The notes under the pieces were generated by a model. That model saw nothing but the letters and a program-made list of their open reading frames with translations, made no database searches and had not been told where the DNA came from. Source: GYS-P2D sp964414425 (GTDB lineage: Bacteria; Bacteroidota; Bacteroidia; Chitinophagales; Saprospiraceae). Taken from it: a stretch of DNA of 64,000 bases. The stretch spans positions 33,460-97,459 of the forward strand of contig CAYPWL010000007.1 of NCBI GenBank assembly GCA_964414425.1, in the 5' to 3' direction. The position numbers were made by a program, and so were the translations under genes. Shown here in pieces: positions 16,866 to 26,763 of this stretch; within the stretch, counting starts at the first letter, position 1; every line of letters starts with the position of its first letter.

Positions 16866-19220
16866 ATGGAAGTACTTAAAAGAAGCGGGAAGACAGAAAA
16901 AGTGTCCTTTGATAAAATCACAGCAAGAATCAAGAAGTTGTGTTATGGCTTGGACTCAGTTCATGTTGATTCTATCGAAATCGCTAAAAAGGTGATTCAA
17001 GGTTTATACGACGGAGTATCAACTACGGAACTTGACAATCTCGCAGCGGAGACAGCCGCTTCGATGGCAGCACATCATCCTGATTATGCCCAGTTAGCAG
17101 CAAGGATAGCAGTATCCAACTTGCATAAAAACACTGATAAGTCTTTCGTCAACACCATGACTTCACTCCATGGCTACATCGACCCTAAGACAGGAGCTAA
17201 GGCGGGTTTGATAGGAGATGAGACGATGAGTATCATAGAGAAAAACCGAGACCAGTTAGACTCAGCGATAATTTATGATAGAGATTATAGCTTTGATTAC
17301 TTCGGATTTAAAACTTTGGAGAGATCGTACCTCCTCAGGATGGATGGCCAAGTAGTGGAGAGACCACAACATATGCTGATGAGAGCAGCAGTAGGTATCC
17401 ATGGTGAAGATATTCAAGCAGCGCTTGAAACGTATAATTACATGTCCGAGAAGTGGTTTATCCATGCCACACCGACCTTGTTCAATGCAGGCACACCTAA
17501 GCCTCAGTTGAGTTCATGCTTCTTATTATCAGCAACAGAAGATAGTATCCCAGGAATATTTGAAACGCTATCACGATGTGCTAAGATCTCACAGTCAGCC
17601 GGGGGGATCGGATTAAGTATCCATAATGTCAGAGCACAAGGATCTTACATAAAAGGTACGGGAGGAACCTCTAACGGTATTATTCCGATGCTTAAGGTGT
17701 TCAACGATACAGCAAGATATGTCGATCAAGGTGGTGGAAAGCGTAAAGGGGCATTTGCCATATACCTAGAGCCATGGCACGCAGATGTTTTTGATTTTCT
17801 CGAGCTTAAGAAGAATCACGGTAAAGAAGAAATGAGAGCGCGAGATTTATTTTATGCGCTTTGGATACCGGACTTATTCATGAAGAGAGTGAAGGAAGAT
17901 GGTGAATGGTCTCTATTCTGTCCAAATGAAGCACCTGGATTATATGACTGCTACGGCGCAAAGTTCGAAGAACTATATCACCAGTACGAGCAAGAGGGTA
18001 GAGCAAGACGGACTATTAAAGCTCAAGATCTTTGGTTTGCAGTATTGGAGTCACAGATAGAAACAGGTAATCCATATATCCTCTACAAGGATGCTTGTAA
18101 TGAAAAATCCAATCAGAAGAACCTCGGTACGATTCGATCAAGTAACTTATGTACAGAGATTGTTGAGTATACAGCGCCTGATGAAGTAGCAGTCTGCAAC
18201 TTAGCCTCTATATCATTAGCGAAGTTTGTAAAGGAGGATGCTACTTATGATTTTGATAAGTTGCACGAGGTTACTCGAGTAATCACTCGAAACCTCAATA
18301 AGATTATAGATATCAATTACTATCCGATACCAGAAGCTGAGAATTCTAACTTTAGGCATCGCCCAATTGGTATAGGAGTTCAAGGCTTAGCCGATGCATT
18401 TATCAAGATGGGTCATCCATTTGACAGCGAGGAAGCACGGAAGTTAAATCAAGATATCTTTGAGACGATCTATCATGCCTCTGTTATGGAGTCTAATATC
18501 TTAGCCCAGCGTGATGGTTCGTATGAATCATTTAAGGGCAGTCCAGCGAGTAAGGGGATATTACAGTTTGACATGTGGGATGTAACTCCGTCAGATCGAT
18601 ACGACTGGAAAGCGCTCAAGGCAGATATTAAGAAAGGAGGAATGAGAAATAGTCTCCTCTTAGCACCAATGCCAACAGCATCTACGTCTCAGATACTTGG
18701 TAACAATGAGTGTATTGAGCCTTACACATCTAATATCTATACACGTCGTACCCTCTCAGGTGAGTATATCATCGTCAATAAGCATTTGCTGAAAGATTTG
18801 ATTTCAGAGGGGCTCTGGAATGACGAAATGAGAGAGCGATTAATGGCGAGTAATGGTTCCATCAAAGATTTTCCAGATGTGCCGGAGCGCCTTAAAGCAC
18901 TCTACAAGACAGTCTGGGAACTAAGCCAAAAGGCGATCATAGATCTTGCGGCTGATCGAGGAGCATTCATTTGTCAATCTCAGAGCTTGAATTTATTCGT
19001 CGAGAATCCGAACTTCGGTAAGCTGACATCTATGCACTTCTACGCATGGCAGAGAGGACTTAAGACAGGCATGTATTACTTGAGGTCTAAGGCTGCAGTT
19101 GATCCAATTAAGTTCACCTTAAGTGCTAAGCATCAACAGAAGTATGTCAACCAAGAAGAGGTGGTGGCAGAAGGCGAAGTCTGTACAATGGAAGAAGGTT
19201 GTCTATCTTGCGGTAGTTAA
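16866..19220 (+). CDS. nrdA: Class Ia ribonucleoside-diphosphate reductase, large subunit
   Basis: The 784-residue catalytic subunit reduces NDPs to dNDPs. An ATP-cone allosteric domain occupies about residues 1-90 (begins MEVLKRSGKTEKVSFDKI). Active-site cysteines are visible in LSSCFLLS, NLCTEI and AVCNLASISL. The substrate-loop motif NECIEPYTSNIYTRR follows. The flexible C-terminal tail carries the redox cysteines (CTMEEGCLSCGS). It pairs with nrdB immediately upstream and is followed by a strong terminator, so nrdB-nrdA form the complete operon. Confidence 0.96.
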   Translation: MEVLKRSGKTEKVSFDKITARIKKLCYGLDSVHVDSIEIAKKVIQGLYDGVSTTELDNLAAETAASMAAHHPDYAQLAARIAVSNLHKNTDKSFVNTMTSLHGYIDPKTGAKAGLIGDETMSIIEKNRDQLDSAIIYDRDYSFDYFGFKTLERSYLLRMDGQVVERPQHMLMRAAVGIHGEDIQAALETYNYMSEKWFIHATPTLFNAGTPKPQLSSCFLLSATEDSIPGIFETLSRCAKISQSAGGIGLSIHNVRAQGSYIKGTGGTSNGIIPMLKVFNDTARYVDQGGGKRKGAFAIYLEPWHADVFDFLELKKNHGKEEMRARDLFYALWIPDLFMKRVKEDGEWSLFCPNEAPGLYDCYGAKFEELYHQYEQEGRARRTIKAQDLWFAVLESQIETGNPYILYKDACNEKSNQKNLGTIRSSNLCTEIVEYTAPDEVAVCNLASISLAKFVKEDATYDFDKLHEVTRVITRNLNKIIDINYYPIPEAENSNFRHRPIGIGVQGLADAFIKMGHPFDSEEARKLNQDIFETIYHASVMESNILAQRDGSYESFKGSPASKGILQFDMWDVTPSDRYDWKALKADIKKGGMRNSLLLAPMPTASTSQILGNNECIEPYTSNIYTRRTLSGEYIIVNKHLLKDLISEGLWNDEMRERLMASNGSIKDFPDVPERLKALYKTVWELSQKAIIDLAADRGAFICQSQSLNLFVENPNFGKLTSMHFYAWQRGLKTGMYYLRSKAAVDPIKFTLSAKHQQKYVNQEEVVAEGEVCTMEEGCLSCGS

Positions 19221-19250
19221 CTCTAACTAACAGAAACATATAAGTATCAG

Positions 19251-19290
19251 ATGCGATACAGTCCATTAAGGATTGTATCGCATTTTTGTT
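19251..19290 (+). terminator. Rho-independent terminator of the nrd operon
   Basis: A 14-bp stem (ATGCGATACAGTCC at 19251-19264, GGATTGTATCGCAT at 19270-19283, one G-U pair) with loop ATTAA is followed by a T-rich run. It lies 31 bases after the nrdA stop. Confidence 0.9.
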
Positions 19291-19408
19291 TTATAGCAAT
19301 ATAATGATCGTGGTGAGTATGCATATGACATCTAAAGATTCGAAGAAATACCGTATTTTACTCGTATCTATTAACCTTATAAATTATAGACAATTGAGAG
19401 TTATAAAG

Positions 19409-20713
19409 ATGGTCTTTATCATGGTCAGTACCTTGCCGCTGATCCAAGCCTGTAATTCTAAATCTTCAAATGCTGGTTCTTCAACACAAGAACAAGATGG
19501 ATGGGTTTCGATATTTAATGGAGAAAATTTAGATGGCTGGATAAATCATGGTCTAGAGAAGTGGTATGTGGAGAAAGGTGAAATCATCTGTGAAAGTGGC
19601 TCTGCTGAGGAGTATGGATATCTATCAACTGAAAAATTTTATGATAACTATGAGTTAACCTTAGAGTTCAAGCAGGAGGCTAATGGGAACTCTGGAGTTT
19701 TCTTTAGGTCCACATTAGAAGGTGTCAAGATAAGTGGATGGCAGGTAGAAGTAGCGCCACCAGAAAACCATACGGGCGGCATATATGAATCGTATGGTCG
19801 AGGATGGCTGATACAACCCGAGCCTCATAAAGACGCTGCATTAAAAATGGGTGATTGGAACTTGATGAGAATCATGGTAGCTAATGATAAAGTGACAACT
19901 TGGCTCAACGGTCAAGAAATGGTGTCTATCAAGGACACTAAAATAGGTCAAGGCAAAGGCGCCATAGCCCTGCAGATACATGATGGAGGAGGTATTAAAG
20001 TGCGATGGAGGAACCTAAAGGTAAGAGAGATAAGTGAGGTAGAAGCTGAGGAGTTTGCCGCTGACATGACTGATACGTGGGATTTTATTTTTGATGGTAT
20101 CAGTATGGATGGATGGCGAGCTTACAATGGAGAAGCGATGCCTCCACAATGGGTGGTGAAAGACGGTATATTAACATTTGATGCAGAGCTCAAACTGGAA
20201 GAAGAGTTCACTGGAGGCAAGGACATTATATATGCTGATCAAGAGTATGCTGAGTTTGATTTAGCATTTGACTGGAAAATACCTGAGGGTGGTAATAGCG
20301 GAGTATTCTATCATCTCAAGGAGGGCTATGACGCACCTTGGATGATTAGTCCAGAGTACCAACTGATTGATGATGCTGGTTGGGAGAGGTTAAATAATGC
20401 AACATTGGAGGGCGCTCAAAAAGTAGGATCAGACTATGCCATGTATGCGGCGGATGATCAAACCAAAGTAATTAAGCCAGCTGGAGAGTGGAACAGCTCG
20501 AGAATCAGATTTACTAAGGATCAAGTTGAGTATTTTCTCAATGGTGCCAAAACGGTTTCCTTCGTGCCATGGTCTGAAGATTGGGAAAAAAGAAGGAGTA
20601 ATGGTAAGTGGAAGGACTTTCCTGACTATGGTAAGTTTAAGTCTGGGTTCATTGGTTTTCAAGATCATGACAGCCCACTCTGGTTTAAAAATATTAAGAT
20701 CAAACAGCTCTAA
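19409..20713 (+). CDS. Two-domain DUF1080 (3-keto-disaccharide hydrolase-like) lipoprotein
   Basis: The protein contains two DUF1080 domains in tandem, each opening with the same theme (WVSIFNGENLDGWINHG and WDFIFDGISMDGWRAYNG) and each with a GNSGVF(F/Y) motif. DUF1080 proteins have a concanavalin-like fold and some members hydrolyse 3-keto-glycosides. I place the start at ATG 19409 because it yields a short lipoprotein signal (MVFIMVSTLPLIQAC); the frame is open farther upstream with TTG and other ATG codons, so the start is uncertain. It is followed 9 bases later by an exported Gfo/Idh/MocA oxidoreductase, the usual partner in 3-keto-sugar pathways. Confidence 0.82.
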   Translation: MVFIMVSTLPLIQACNSKSSNAGSSTQEQDGWVSIFNGENLDGWINHGLEKWYVEKGEIICESGSAEEYGYLSTEKFYDNYELTLEFKQEANGNSGVFFRSTLEGVKISGWQVEVAPPENHTGGIYESYGRGWLIQPEPHKDAALKMGDWNLMRIMVANDKVTTWLNGQEMVSIKDTKIGQGKGAIALQIHDGGGIKVRWRNLKVREISEVEAEEFAADMTDTWDFIFDGISMDGWRAYNGEAMPPQWVVKDGILTFDAELKLEEEFTGGKDIIYADQEYAEFDLAFDWKIPEGGNSGVFYHLKEGYDAPWMISPEYQLIDDAGWERLNNATLEGAQKVGSDYAMYAADDQTKVIKPAGEWNSSRIRFTKDQVEYFLNGAKTVSFVPWSEDWEKRRSNGKWKDFPDYGKFKSGFIGFQDHDSPLWFKNIKIKQL

Positions 20714-20722
20714 ATAAAGTAT

Positions 20723-22093
20723 ATGGGTAATCGGAGAGAATTTATCAAAAAATCGGGGCTATTAGCGACCTCACTGACTGTTTCAGGAGGTGCACTGCTC
20801 AGCTCTTGCCAAGATAAGGCAGTTGTTAAGAAACTTAGTTCACTCAGAACGGCACACATTGGAGTCGGAGGAATGGGCATGGAGGATCTAAAAGCCATGG
20901 CAACTCATGCAAAAGTGATCGTTACTGCGCTATGTGATGTGGACTCAAGGGCGCTATCCGCTGCTCATGAGATGTTTCCTGAGGCAAAGATCTACAAAGA
21001 CTATCGGACTATGCTGAAGGAAATGAAGGATATGGTTGATGCCGTAGTGGTCTCAACGCCAGATCATACTCATGCACCAGCATCTATGATGGCTATGGAG
21101 ATGAATAAACCTGTCTACTGCCAGAAGCCACTAACGCATCATGTGTCAGAGGCAAGAGCTATGAGTAAGATTGCAAAAGAGAAGAACCTTGTGACTCAGA
21201 TGGGGATCCAAGTACATTCTTTCTATGATTATAAGTTAGCCACACAGTTGATTCAGTCGGGGATCATTGGCAAGGTCAGCAAAGTGTATGCTTGGTCACC
21301 AAAGAATTGGGGATATGACGGCCCAGCTCCCACTACTACTGATCCTGTACCAGATTATCTCGATTGGAACTTATGGTTGGGAACAGCCAAGCATAGAGAT
21401 TACAAGGATGGCATGTATCATACTATGAACTGGCGTAAGGTTGTAGACTATGGTTGTGGTACTTTAGGAGATATGGGGGTACATATTTTTGATACACCGT
21501 ATAATGCCTTGCAGCTTGATGTGCCCAACACGATCAAAAATGAATGTCGACCTCCAAATGAATTCGGTTTTCCAGAGCATAACGTGGTGACCTATGAGTT
21601 TCCAGGTACTAAGTACACTACGGATAATTTCAAGTGGATCTGGTATGATGGTACTGGTGCACCAGAACAAAGCGATGAGCTAAAACTCCCTGTAGAGGAC
21701 GAATCACTTCCAGAGCAAGGAGCCATGTTCGTAGGGGAGAAGGGTAGGTTATTACTACCTCACTTTATGGAACTACCAAGACTTATAGTAGATGGAGAGT
21801 ATCAGAAGCTTGATCTCAGTATAATTGACGAGAGTGTGCTCGAGTCACCTCCAGCAGAAAGAGACTACGGACAAGAGAGCGTTACTCATTATCATGAGTT
21901 TATTGAGGCTTGTATGGACAATGGTGAGTGTACTGCACCGTTTTCTTATGCATCACGATTGACCGAGACCATTTTACTCGGAGTTATTGCAGGATATTTT
22001 CCTAATGAGACCCTGCATTGGGATAGTGAGAGTTCTAAGTTTGCGGAAGAGGAGGCTAATCAGTTTCTCGATGTTCCATATCGGACATTTTAG
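20723..22093 (+). CDS. Tat-exported Gfo/Idh/MocA-family oxidoreductase
   Basis: The 456-residue protein begins with a twin-arginine signal (NRREFIKKSGLLATSLTVSGG) and a possible lipobox (LLSSC). An NAD(P)-binding Rossmann domain follows (GVGGMGMEDL), then VVSTPDHTHA and the catalytic-region motif YCQKPLTHHV (E-K-P replaced by Q-K-P). The C-terminal half is the substrate-binding domain. Tat export implies folding with its nicotinamide cofactor before export. Together with the upstream DUF1080 gene it probably oxidises or processes glycosides at C3 in the periplasm; the substrate is unknown. Confidence 0.88.
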   Translation: MGNRREFIKKSGLLATSLTVSGGALLSSCQDKAVVKKLSSLRTAHIGVGGMGMEDLKAMATHAKVIVTALCDVDSRALSAAHEMFPEAKIYKDYRTMLKEMKDMVDAVVVSTPDHTHAPASMMAMEMNKPVYCQKPLTHHVSEARAMSKIAKEKNLVTQMGIQVHSFYDYKLATQLIQSGIIGKVSKVYAWSPKNWGYDGPAPTTTDPVPDYLDWNLWLGTAKHRDYKDGMYHTMNWRKVVDYGCGTLGDMGVHIFDTPYNALQLDVPNTIKNECRPPNEFGFPEHNVVTYEFPGTKYTTDNFKWIWYDGTGAPEQSDELKLPVEDESLPEQGAMFVGEKGRLLLPHFMELPRLIVDGEYQKLDLSIIDESVLESPPAERDYGQESVTHYHEFIEACMDNGECTAPFSYASRLTETILLGVIAGYFPNETLHWDSESSKFAEEEANQFLDVPYRTF

Positions 22094-22120
22094 ATCTCGA
22101 GGGCTCTCGTCAGATAAGTC

Positions 22121-22831
22121 TTAGAGATCATATAGGTCTTTCAGTGATTGTATTGCATTTTTTGTCTCAACGGTGGCTGGTCCTTTAAAAACTTTAAGTC
22201 GACTTGATTGACTGAGCTCATAGTTGATGTTGGGATTTGGATCAATGTAATATATAGGAGCTTCTGGACGTGCATATGCCGTTAAACTTGCTGCTGGATA
22301 CACCTGCATAGATGTTCCTATGATAATGATAGCCTCACTTTCTTCTATAACTCTAATAGCTTTCTCAATCATTGGTACTGCCTCTCCAAACCATACGATA
22401 TATGGTCTCATCTGATATCCTTTGGGACATTTATCTGATAGCTGAATATCGCCATCCCAAGTCTTTACATAAGTAGGATCACCCGTACTTGACGCTTTAA
22501 AAAGCTCGCCATGCAAGTGAATGATATGAGATGAGCCGGCTCTCTCATGAAGGTCATCTACATTCTGAGTGATTACAGTGATGTTAAAGTATTCCTCCAT
22601 CATGGCAATGTCCAAATGTGCTCGATTAGGTTCTACCTCCTTTAGTTGTTTTCTCCTTTGATTGTAAAACTCTAATACCAAAGCGGGATTATTATTAAAA
22701 CCTTCAGGACTTGCAACCTCCATAACGTCATGGCCTTCCCAAAGCCCGTCAGCATCTCTGAATGTTTTTATACCACTTTCAGCGCTGATACCAGCTCCAG
22801 TTAAAATCGAAATGTGCTTTTTTGTTGACAT
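22121..22831 (-). CDS. NAD-dependent protein deacylase, sirtuin class III-like
   Basis: The 236-residue sirtuin has GAGISAESGI at 12-21, TQNVDDLHERAG at 88-99 and the catalytic histidine H107 in HLHGEL. Y56 and R59 in FYNQRR match the YxxR pair that favours succinyl/malonyl-lysine in CobB/SIRT5-type enzymes. The small domain lacks the usual two CxxC zinc pairs: only one cysteine (KCPKG) is visible there, so it is probably zinc-free. It converges with the oxidoreductase gene and is not part of an obvious operon. Confidence 0.88.
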   Translation of the reverse strand: MSTKKHISILTGAGISAESGIKTFRDADGLWEGHDVMEVASPEGFNNNPALVLEFYNQRRKQLKEVEPNRAHLDIAMMEEYFNITVITQNVDDLHERAGSSHIIHLHGELFKASSTGDPTYVKTWDGDIQLSDKCPKGYQMRPYIVWFGEAVPMIEKAIRVIEESEAIIIIGTSMQVYPAASLTAYARPEAPIYYIDPNPNINYELSQSSRLKVFKGPATVETKNAIQSLKDLYDL

Positions 22832-22849
22832 AAGTTAATTAGGCATGAA

Positions 22850-23117
22850 TGAAAGGTGAACTCACTACAGCTACTTTAGATTATATAATGTTAAAATTAT
22901 AAAATGTAGGGTTTATACATTGAGCAATAAGGGTTAACTCCTATTCACTAGGGATTATATTGCCATTGTTAATTGGAAATAGACTGAAAGTGATATGAAA
23001 TTGAGCTCTTTAGATGATATAATGTTAAAATCATGAAATGTAATGTTTATTTGCTCAGAAATCAGGGTTAACTCGTGCTCAGTATGTTTATATATTGTTA
23101 TTTTTAATATACATTAA
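22850..23117. repeat. Diverged tandem duplication, period 134 bp, upstream of porP/sprF
   Basis: The 438-bp gap between the sirtuin gene and porP holds two copies of one sequence offset by 134 bases. The best-conserved part is ungapped: 22875-22940 against 23009-23074, both containing ATATAATGTTAAAAT and GGGTTAACTC. Similarity fades on both sides but continues to about 22850 and 23117. No open frame of note and no terminator was seen in it. The position suggests a duplicated promoter/operator region or a small RNA. Confidence 0.7.
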
Positions 23118-23269
23118 ATGTCTTATCTGTAAATTACATTACACAGACCGACTTATTCGGGGTAAATTTACGCAGTAGAAGTGACAATCAGATTGGATGA
23201 ATCTCAGTCATTGTGGTTGAAACACTATACTTGTTTGCAATAAACATGAACAAAAACTGATAATTTGGA

Positions 23270-24301
23270 ATGAAAAGGCTAATTATACTTTTTCTATTCT
23301 CTGCTTTTGTTGACGCAGTTGTGGCTCAGGATATTCATTATTCTCAGTTCTATAATTCGCCTCTCAACATAAATCCAGCAAAAACAGGGATTTTTAATGG
23401 CGACAAAAGAATAAATCTCAGCCATCGCAATCAATGGAGATCCATTGTTCCGTGGACTACGTTTACGGCGTCGTATGATCAAAAGTTTTATCCCAAAAAG
23501 GATAGAGACTATTTCTTTTCTGGAGGGGTATTACTAAACTATGACAGCCAAGAACGTTTAGGTGATTTAAATCTCTTTAATATCAACCTGACAGGTTCAT
23601 ACACGTACATTCTAAACGAGAACAATCTTCTCACAGGAGGATTGTTGTTAGGATTTGCCAACCGAGCAGTGGATATCAATTCACTTACTTGGGATGCGCA
23701 ATGGAATGGAGCAACTTTTGACCCTTCACTTGATCCTAATGAGTTGTTAGATGCACGGAGTACATCCTTCTTGGAGACAGGTTTAGGCATTAATTATAGG
23801 TGGCAAAAATCTAAGAGAACTAAACTCGATTTAGGAGTAGGGGTATATCATTTTGCAGAGCCCAACGTCGCATTCAGAGATGACTTAGAAGATATCAATC
23901 TCTCGAGGAGATTTTCCTTGACAGGAGTTGGAACATTCCAATTGTCTGATAAATTTGATTTGCAACTGAACGCTTTGGGCCAGATACAAGGACCTAATAA
24001 TGTATACACAGTTGGAGGTTTAGGTAAGATTCATGTAAATCAGCAAAGAGGGAAAGAGACAGAACTGCACCTTGGAGTTGGATATCGTACAACTGGCACG
24101 ATATGGCCAATCATAGCCTTGCAATACCAAAACTTCTATATATCTGGTAGTTATGATATAGACATTTCTGATTTCAGTGACTTGGGTGGTGTTCTTACTG
24201 GAGACAACAGGCACAACCCCAGCACATTTGAATTGCATTTCACTTACATCATAACTAATGTTAAACCATTTAAAAAGGTGAAGGTATGTCCGATATTCTA
24301 A
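23270..24301 (+). CDS. PorP/SprF-family type IX secretion membrane protein
   Basis: The 343-residue protein has a signal peptide (MKRLIILFLFSAFVDAVVAQ) followed by the PorP/SprF hallmark DIHYSQFYNSPLNINPAKTG. Alternating amphipathic strands of an outer-membrane beta-barrel follow, with family motifs such as NQWRS and GGVLLNYDSQ. PorP/SprF proteins anchor or help deliver type-B-CTD substrates through the type IX secretion system. The next two genes (a PorE-like protein and a giant type-B-CTD protein) fit that partnership. The downstream frame overlaps its end only if the longer start is used. Confidence 0.92.
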   Translation: MKRLIILFLFSAFVDAVVAQDIHYSQFYNSPLNINPAKTGIFNGDKRINLSHRNQWRSIVPWTTFTASYDQKFYPKKDRDYFFSGGVLLNYDSQERLGDLNLFNINLTGSYTYILNENNLLTGGLLLGFANRAVDINSLTWDAQWNGATFDPSLDPNELLDARSTSFLETGLGINYRWQKSKRTKLDLGVGVYHFAEPNVAFRDDLEDINLSRRFSLTGVGTFQLSDKFDLQLNALGQIQGPNNVYTVGGLGKIHVNQQRGKETELHLGVGYRTTGTIWPIIALQYQNFYISGSYDIDISDFSDLGGVLTGDNRHNPSTFELHFTYIITNVKPFKKVKVCPIF

Positions 24302-24312
24302 GAGGAACGAGA

Positions 24313-26751
24313 ATGAGATTAAAGAATATCCTATTAGCTGGAGTACTTAGCGCAGTTTGTTTTGTTGGGTATGGACAGAATTTAGGACAGTATATATCTG
24401 CAGCAGAAGAGTCTTTTCGTGGAGAAGATTACTATAGCGCGCTTTCATATTATTTGGAAGCAATACAGTTTGATACATCTGACATAGATGTGATGTATGA
24501 TATTGCCGAGTCAGCAAGATTGTTTGATTCTTACAATATCTCCAAAAAGTATTATACAAAGGTAGTGGATTTAGATGATACCAATACTTATCCATTGGCA
24601 CCATTCTATCTCGGAGAAATGTCACAGATAACAGGTGACTATCAATCTGCAATTACATACTATAACTTATATCTGTCTGAGCAAGAAGGAGAAGATGAAT
24701 ATCTAACTGCTAAAGCTAAGAAGGAAATAAGCTCGGCGGAGTGGTCACTTGAGATGGCAGATAATGTCCAGGAAAATATAACCGTCCAGAGATACGGTGA
24801 TGAAATCAACACTGAGTACTCCGAGTTCGGAGCTACCAAAACTGATGATGGAGTAATATATAGTTCCTTGGCTTTTCAAACAGAAGAGGAGAGAAATATC
24901 CCTACTAAGGCGATCTCTAAGATTGTCAAGTCGACCAGCGAAGGTGTACAAGATTCTTATGCTGAATTAAATCGAGCTAACTTAAATACGGCTCACACAA
25001 CATTCAACACTAATAACTCAAGGATCTATTATACCATATGCGATTATCTCAATGCCAATGATATCAGATGTGATCTATACAGTAGAGCCATCTTAGGTGA
25101 TGGTACGTATGGTGAAGAAACTAAATTGCCAGACCACATTAATGGTAGTGCGCACACCTCGACTCAGCCAAACGTGGCATTTGATAGCGATTTAGGAAAG
25201 GAGGTACTCTACTTTAGTTCTGATAGAGATGGCGGTGAGGGTAAAATGGATCTATGGTACGTAACAATCGATGGTTTAGATAAGTATTCTGATCCAGTAA
25301 ATTTGAGTGGTCTCAATACTGCCGAAGATGATATCACACCATTCTATCATGCCAATTCTCAAGTGCTATATTTCAGTTCTGAAGGTTATACTTCATTAGG
25401 AGGATTTGATATATATAGATCTCCTAAGGATAACGGAACTTTTGGAGAGGTCGAGAACTTAGGATTGCCAATCAATAGTAGCTATAATGATGTCTACTAC
25501 AATCTTGATGATGATGGAGAAACTGCTTTATTTTCTTCCAACCGTACAGGAGCTAAGTTCGTAGATCCGCTCAACGAATCATGTTGTTACGACATTTTCG
25601 AGTCTGACATCGAGGAAGTTATCATCAATCTGAATGCGCTCACATTTGATGCAACTACGTTGGATACACTGACAGATGTAAAAGTTGATTTGATATGTGC
25701 TGATAATGGACAGATCATGGATACGCGCTCAAATGTCGCTGGTGCTGACCATCCGTTTACGCTTGAGCGAGGTAAGGAATATTTAGTCGTAAGTTCTAAG
25801 GAGGGATATGCACCTGATACGATGTTGCTGAACACGAATAGGATTTATTCGTCAGAGGATATTGTCAGAAAAGTATTCTTGAAGAGAAATTCTTTGGATT
25901 TATTGGTTTACACCTATGATGATATTAGCAAGTTGGCTTTGCCAGGTACCACTGTCAAACTCATAGATCTTACAGACGGAACTGTCCAGGAAAAAGTAAT
26001 AACTAATGAAGAAGCTAACGATTTCTCATTTACGGTAATACCAGGACATGAGTATCAAATAATTGGATTCAGAGATCGCTATGGAGAGGCAAGTACTATG
26101 TTTAAAGCTATTGACGAAGACGGTACAGGAATCATTACAAGAAAGCTATACTTAGAGAGACGAGATCTTAATATCTATCTACCTCTTGCGCTTTATTTTG
26201 ATAATGATGAGCCGAATAAAAGATCTGTTAGCCTGACTACTGACAAAGATTATACAGAGACCTTTGATGAATACATCTTCCGTAAGCAACAGTTTAAGGA
26301 CGAGTATACCAAAGGGATGTCTGATACCGAGATGGGTTTAGGCGAGTCACGTCTCGAGGATTTCTTTGAGAACGACGTCAAAAATGGTTTTGATAACTAT
26401 CAGCAATTCTTACAAGCCATGTTGAAGCAACTGGATAAAGGAAGAACCTTTGAATTAAGCATCAGAGGATTTGCAAGTCCACGTGCTGATACAAGGTACA
26501 ACTTGGCATTAAGTCAGAGAAGAGTAATATCTGTCGAAAATGATATCAGATCTTTTGCGGACGGAGCTTTGACCACGTTCATTGATAATGGTCAATTAAA
26601 GATTACTCAATTGTCTTATGGTGAAAATTTAGCACCCGAAGGCATCAGTGATGTCTTTAGAGATAGAAGAAACTCTATATATAGCCCAGAGGCCTCTAAG
26701 GAGCGCCGAGTGGAGATAGTCGAGATCAAAACACAACTCTTTAACGAATAA
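24313..26751 (+). CDS. PorE-like OmpA-family protein: TPR, beta-propeller, carboxypeptidase-regulatory-like and OmpA_C domains
   Basis: Starting at ATG 24313 (MRLKNILLAGVLSAVCFVGYGQ, a signal peptide) the product has 812 residues. An ATG at 24286 exists but places nine extra residues before the signal. The order is TPR-like helices (about 25-150), PD40/WD40-like blades (about 185-430, with repeats such as YFSSDRDGG and YFSSEGYTSLGGFDIY), beta-sandwich segments (about 440-640) and a C-terminal OmpA peptidoglycan-binding domain (LSIRGFASPRADTRYNLALSQRR). This is the architecture of P. gingivalis PorE, which tethers type IX secretion components to peptidoglycan. It sits between porP/sprF and the secreted protein, in one operon. 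Confidence 0.88.
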   Translation: MRLKNILLAGVLSAVCFVGYGQNLGQYISAAEESFRGEDYYSALSYYLEAIQFDTSDIDVMYDIAESARLFDSYNISKKYYTKVVDLDDTNTYPLAPFYLGEMSQITGDYQSAITYYNLYLSEQEGEDEYLTAKAKKEISSAEWSLEMADNVQENITVQRYGDEINTEYSEFGATKTDDGVIYSSLAFQTEEERNIPTKAISKIVKSTSEGVQDSYAELNRANLNTAHTTFNTNNSRIYYTICDYLNANDIRCDLYSRAILGDGTYGEETKLPDHINGSAHTSTQPNVAFDSDLGKEVLYFSSDRDGGEGKMDLWYVTIDGLDKYSDPVNLSGLNTAEDDITPFYHANSQVLYFSSEGYTSLGGFDIYRSPKDNGTFGEVENLGLPINSSYNDVYYNLDDDGETALFSSNRTGAKFVDPLNESCCYDIFESDIEEVIINLNALTFDATTLDTLTDVKVDLICADNGQIMDTRSNVAGADHPFTLERGKEYLVVSSKEGYAPDTMLLNTNRIYSSEDIVRKVFLKRNSLDLLVYTYDDISKLALPGTTVKLIDLTDGTVQEKVITNEEANDFSFTVIPGHEYQIIGFRDRYGEASTMFKAIDEDGTGIITRKLYLERRDLNIYLPLALYFDNDEPNKRSVSLTTDKDYTETFDEYIFRKQQFKDEYTKGMSDTEMGLGESRLEDFFENDVKNGFDNYQQFLQAMLKQLDKGRTFELSIRGFASPRADTRYNLALSQRRVISVENDIRSFADGALTTFIDNGQLKITQLSYGENLAPEGISDVFRDRRNSIYSPEASKERRVEIVEIKTQLFNE

Positions 26752-26763
26752 TATTCATTCATA

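Noticed and set aside
22832..23269. CRISPR array
   Set aside because: There are only two copies, long and diverged, with no spacer-repeat regularity and no cas genes in the window.
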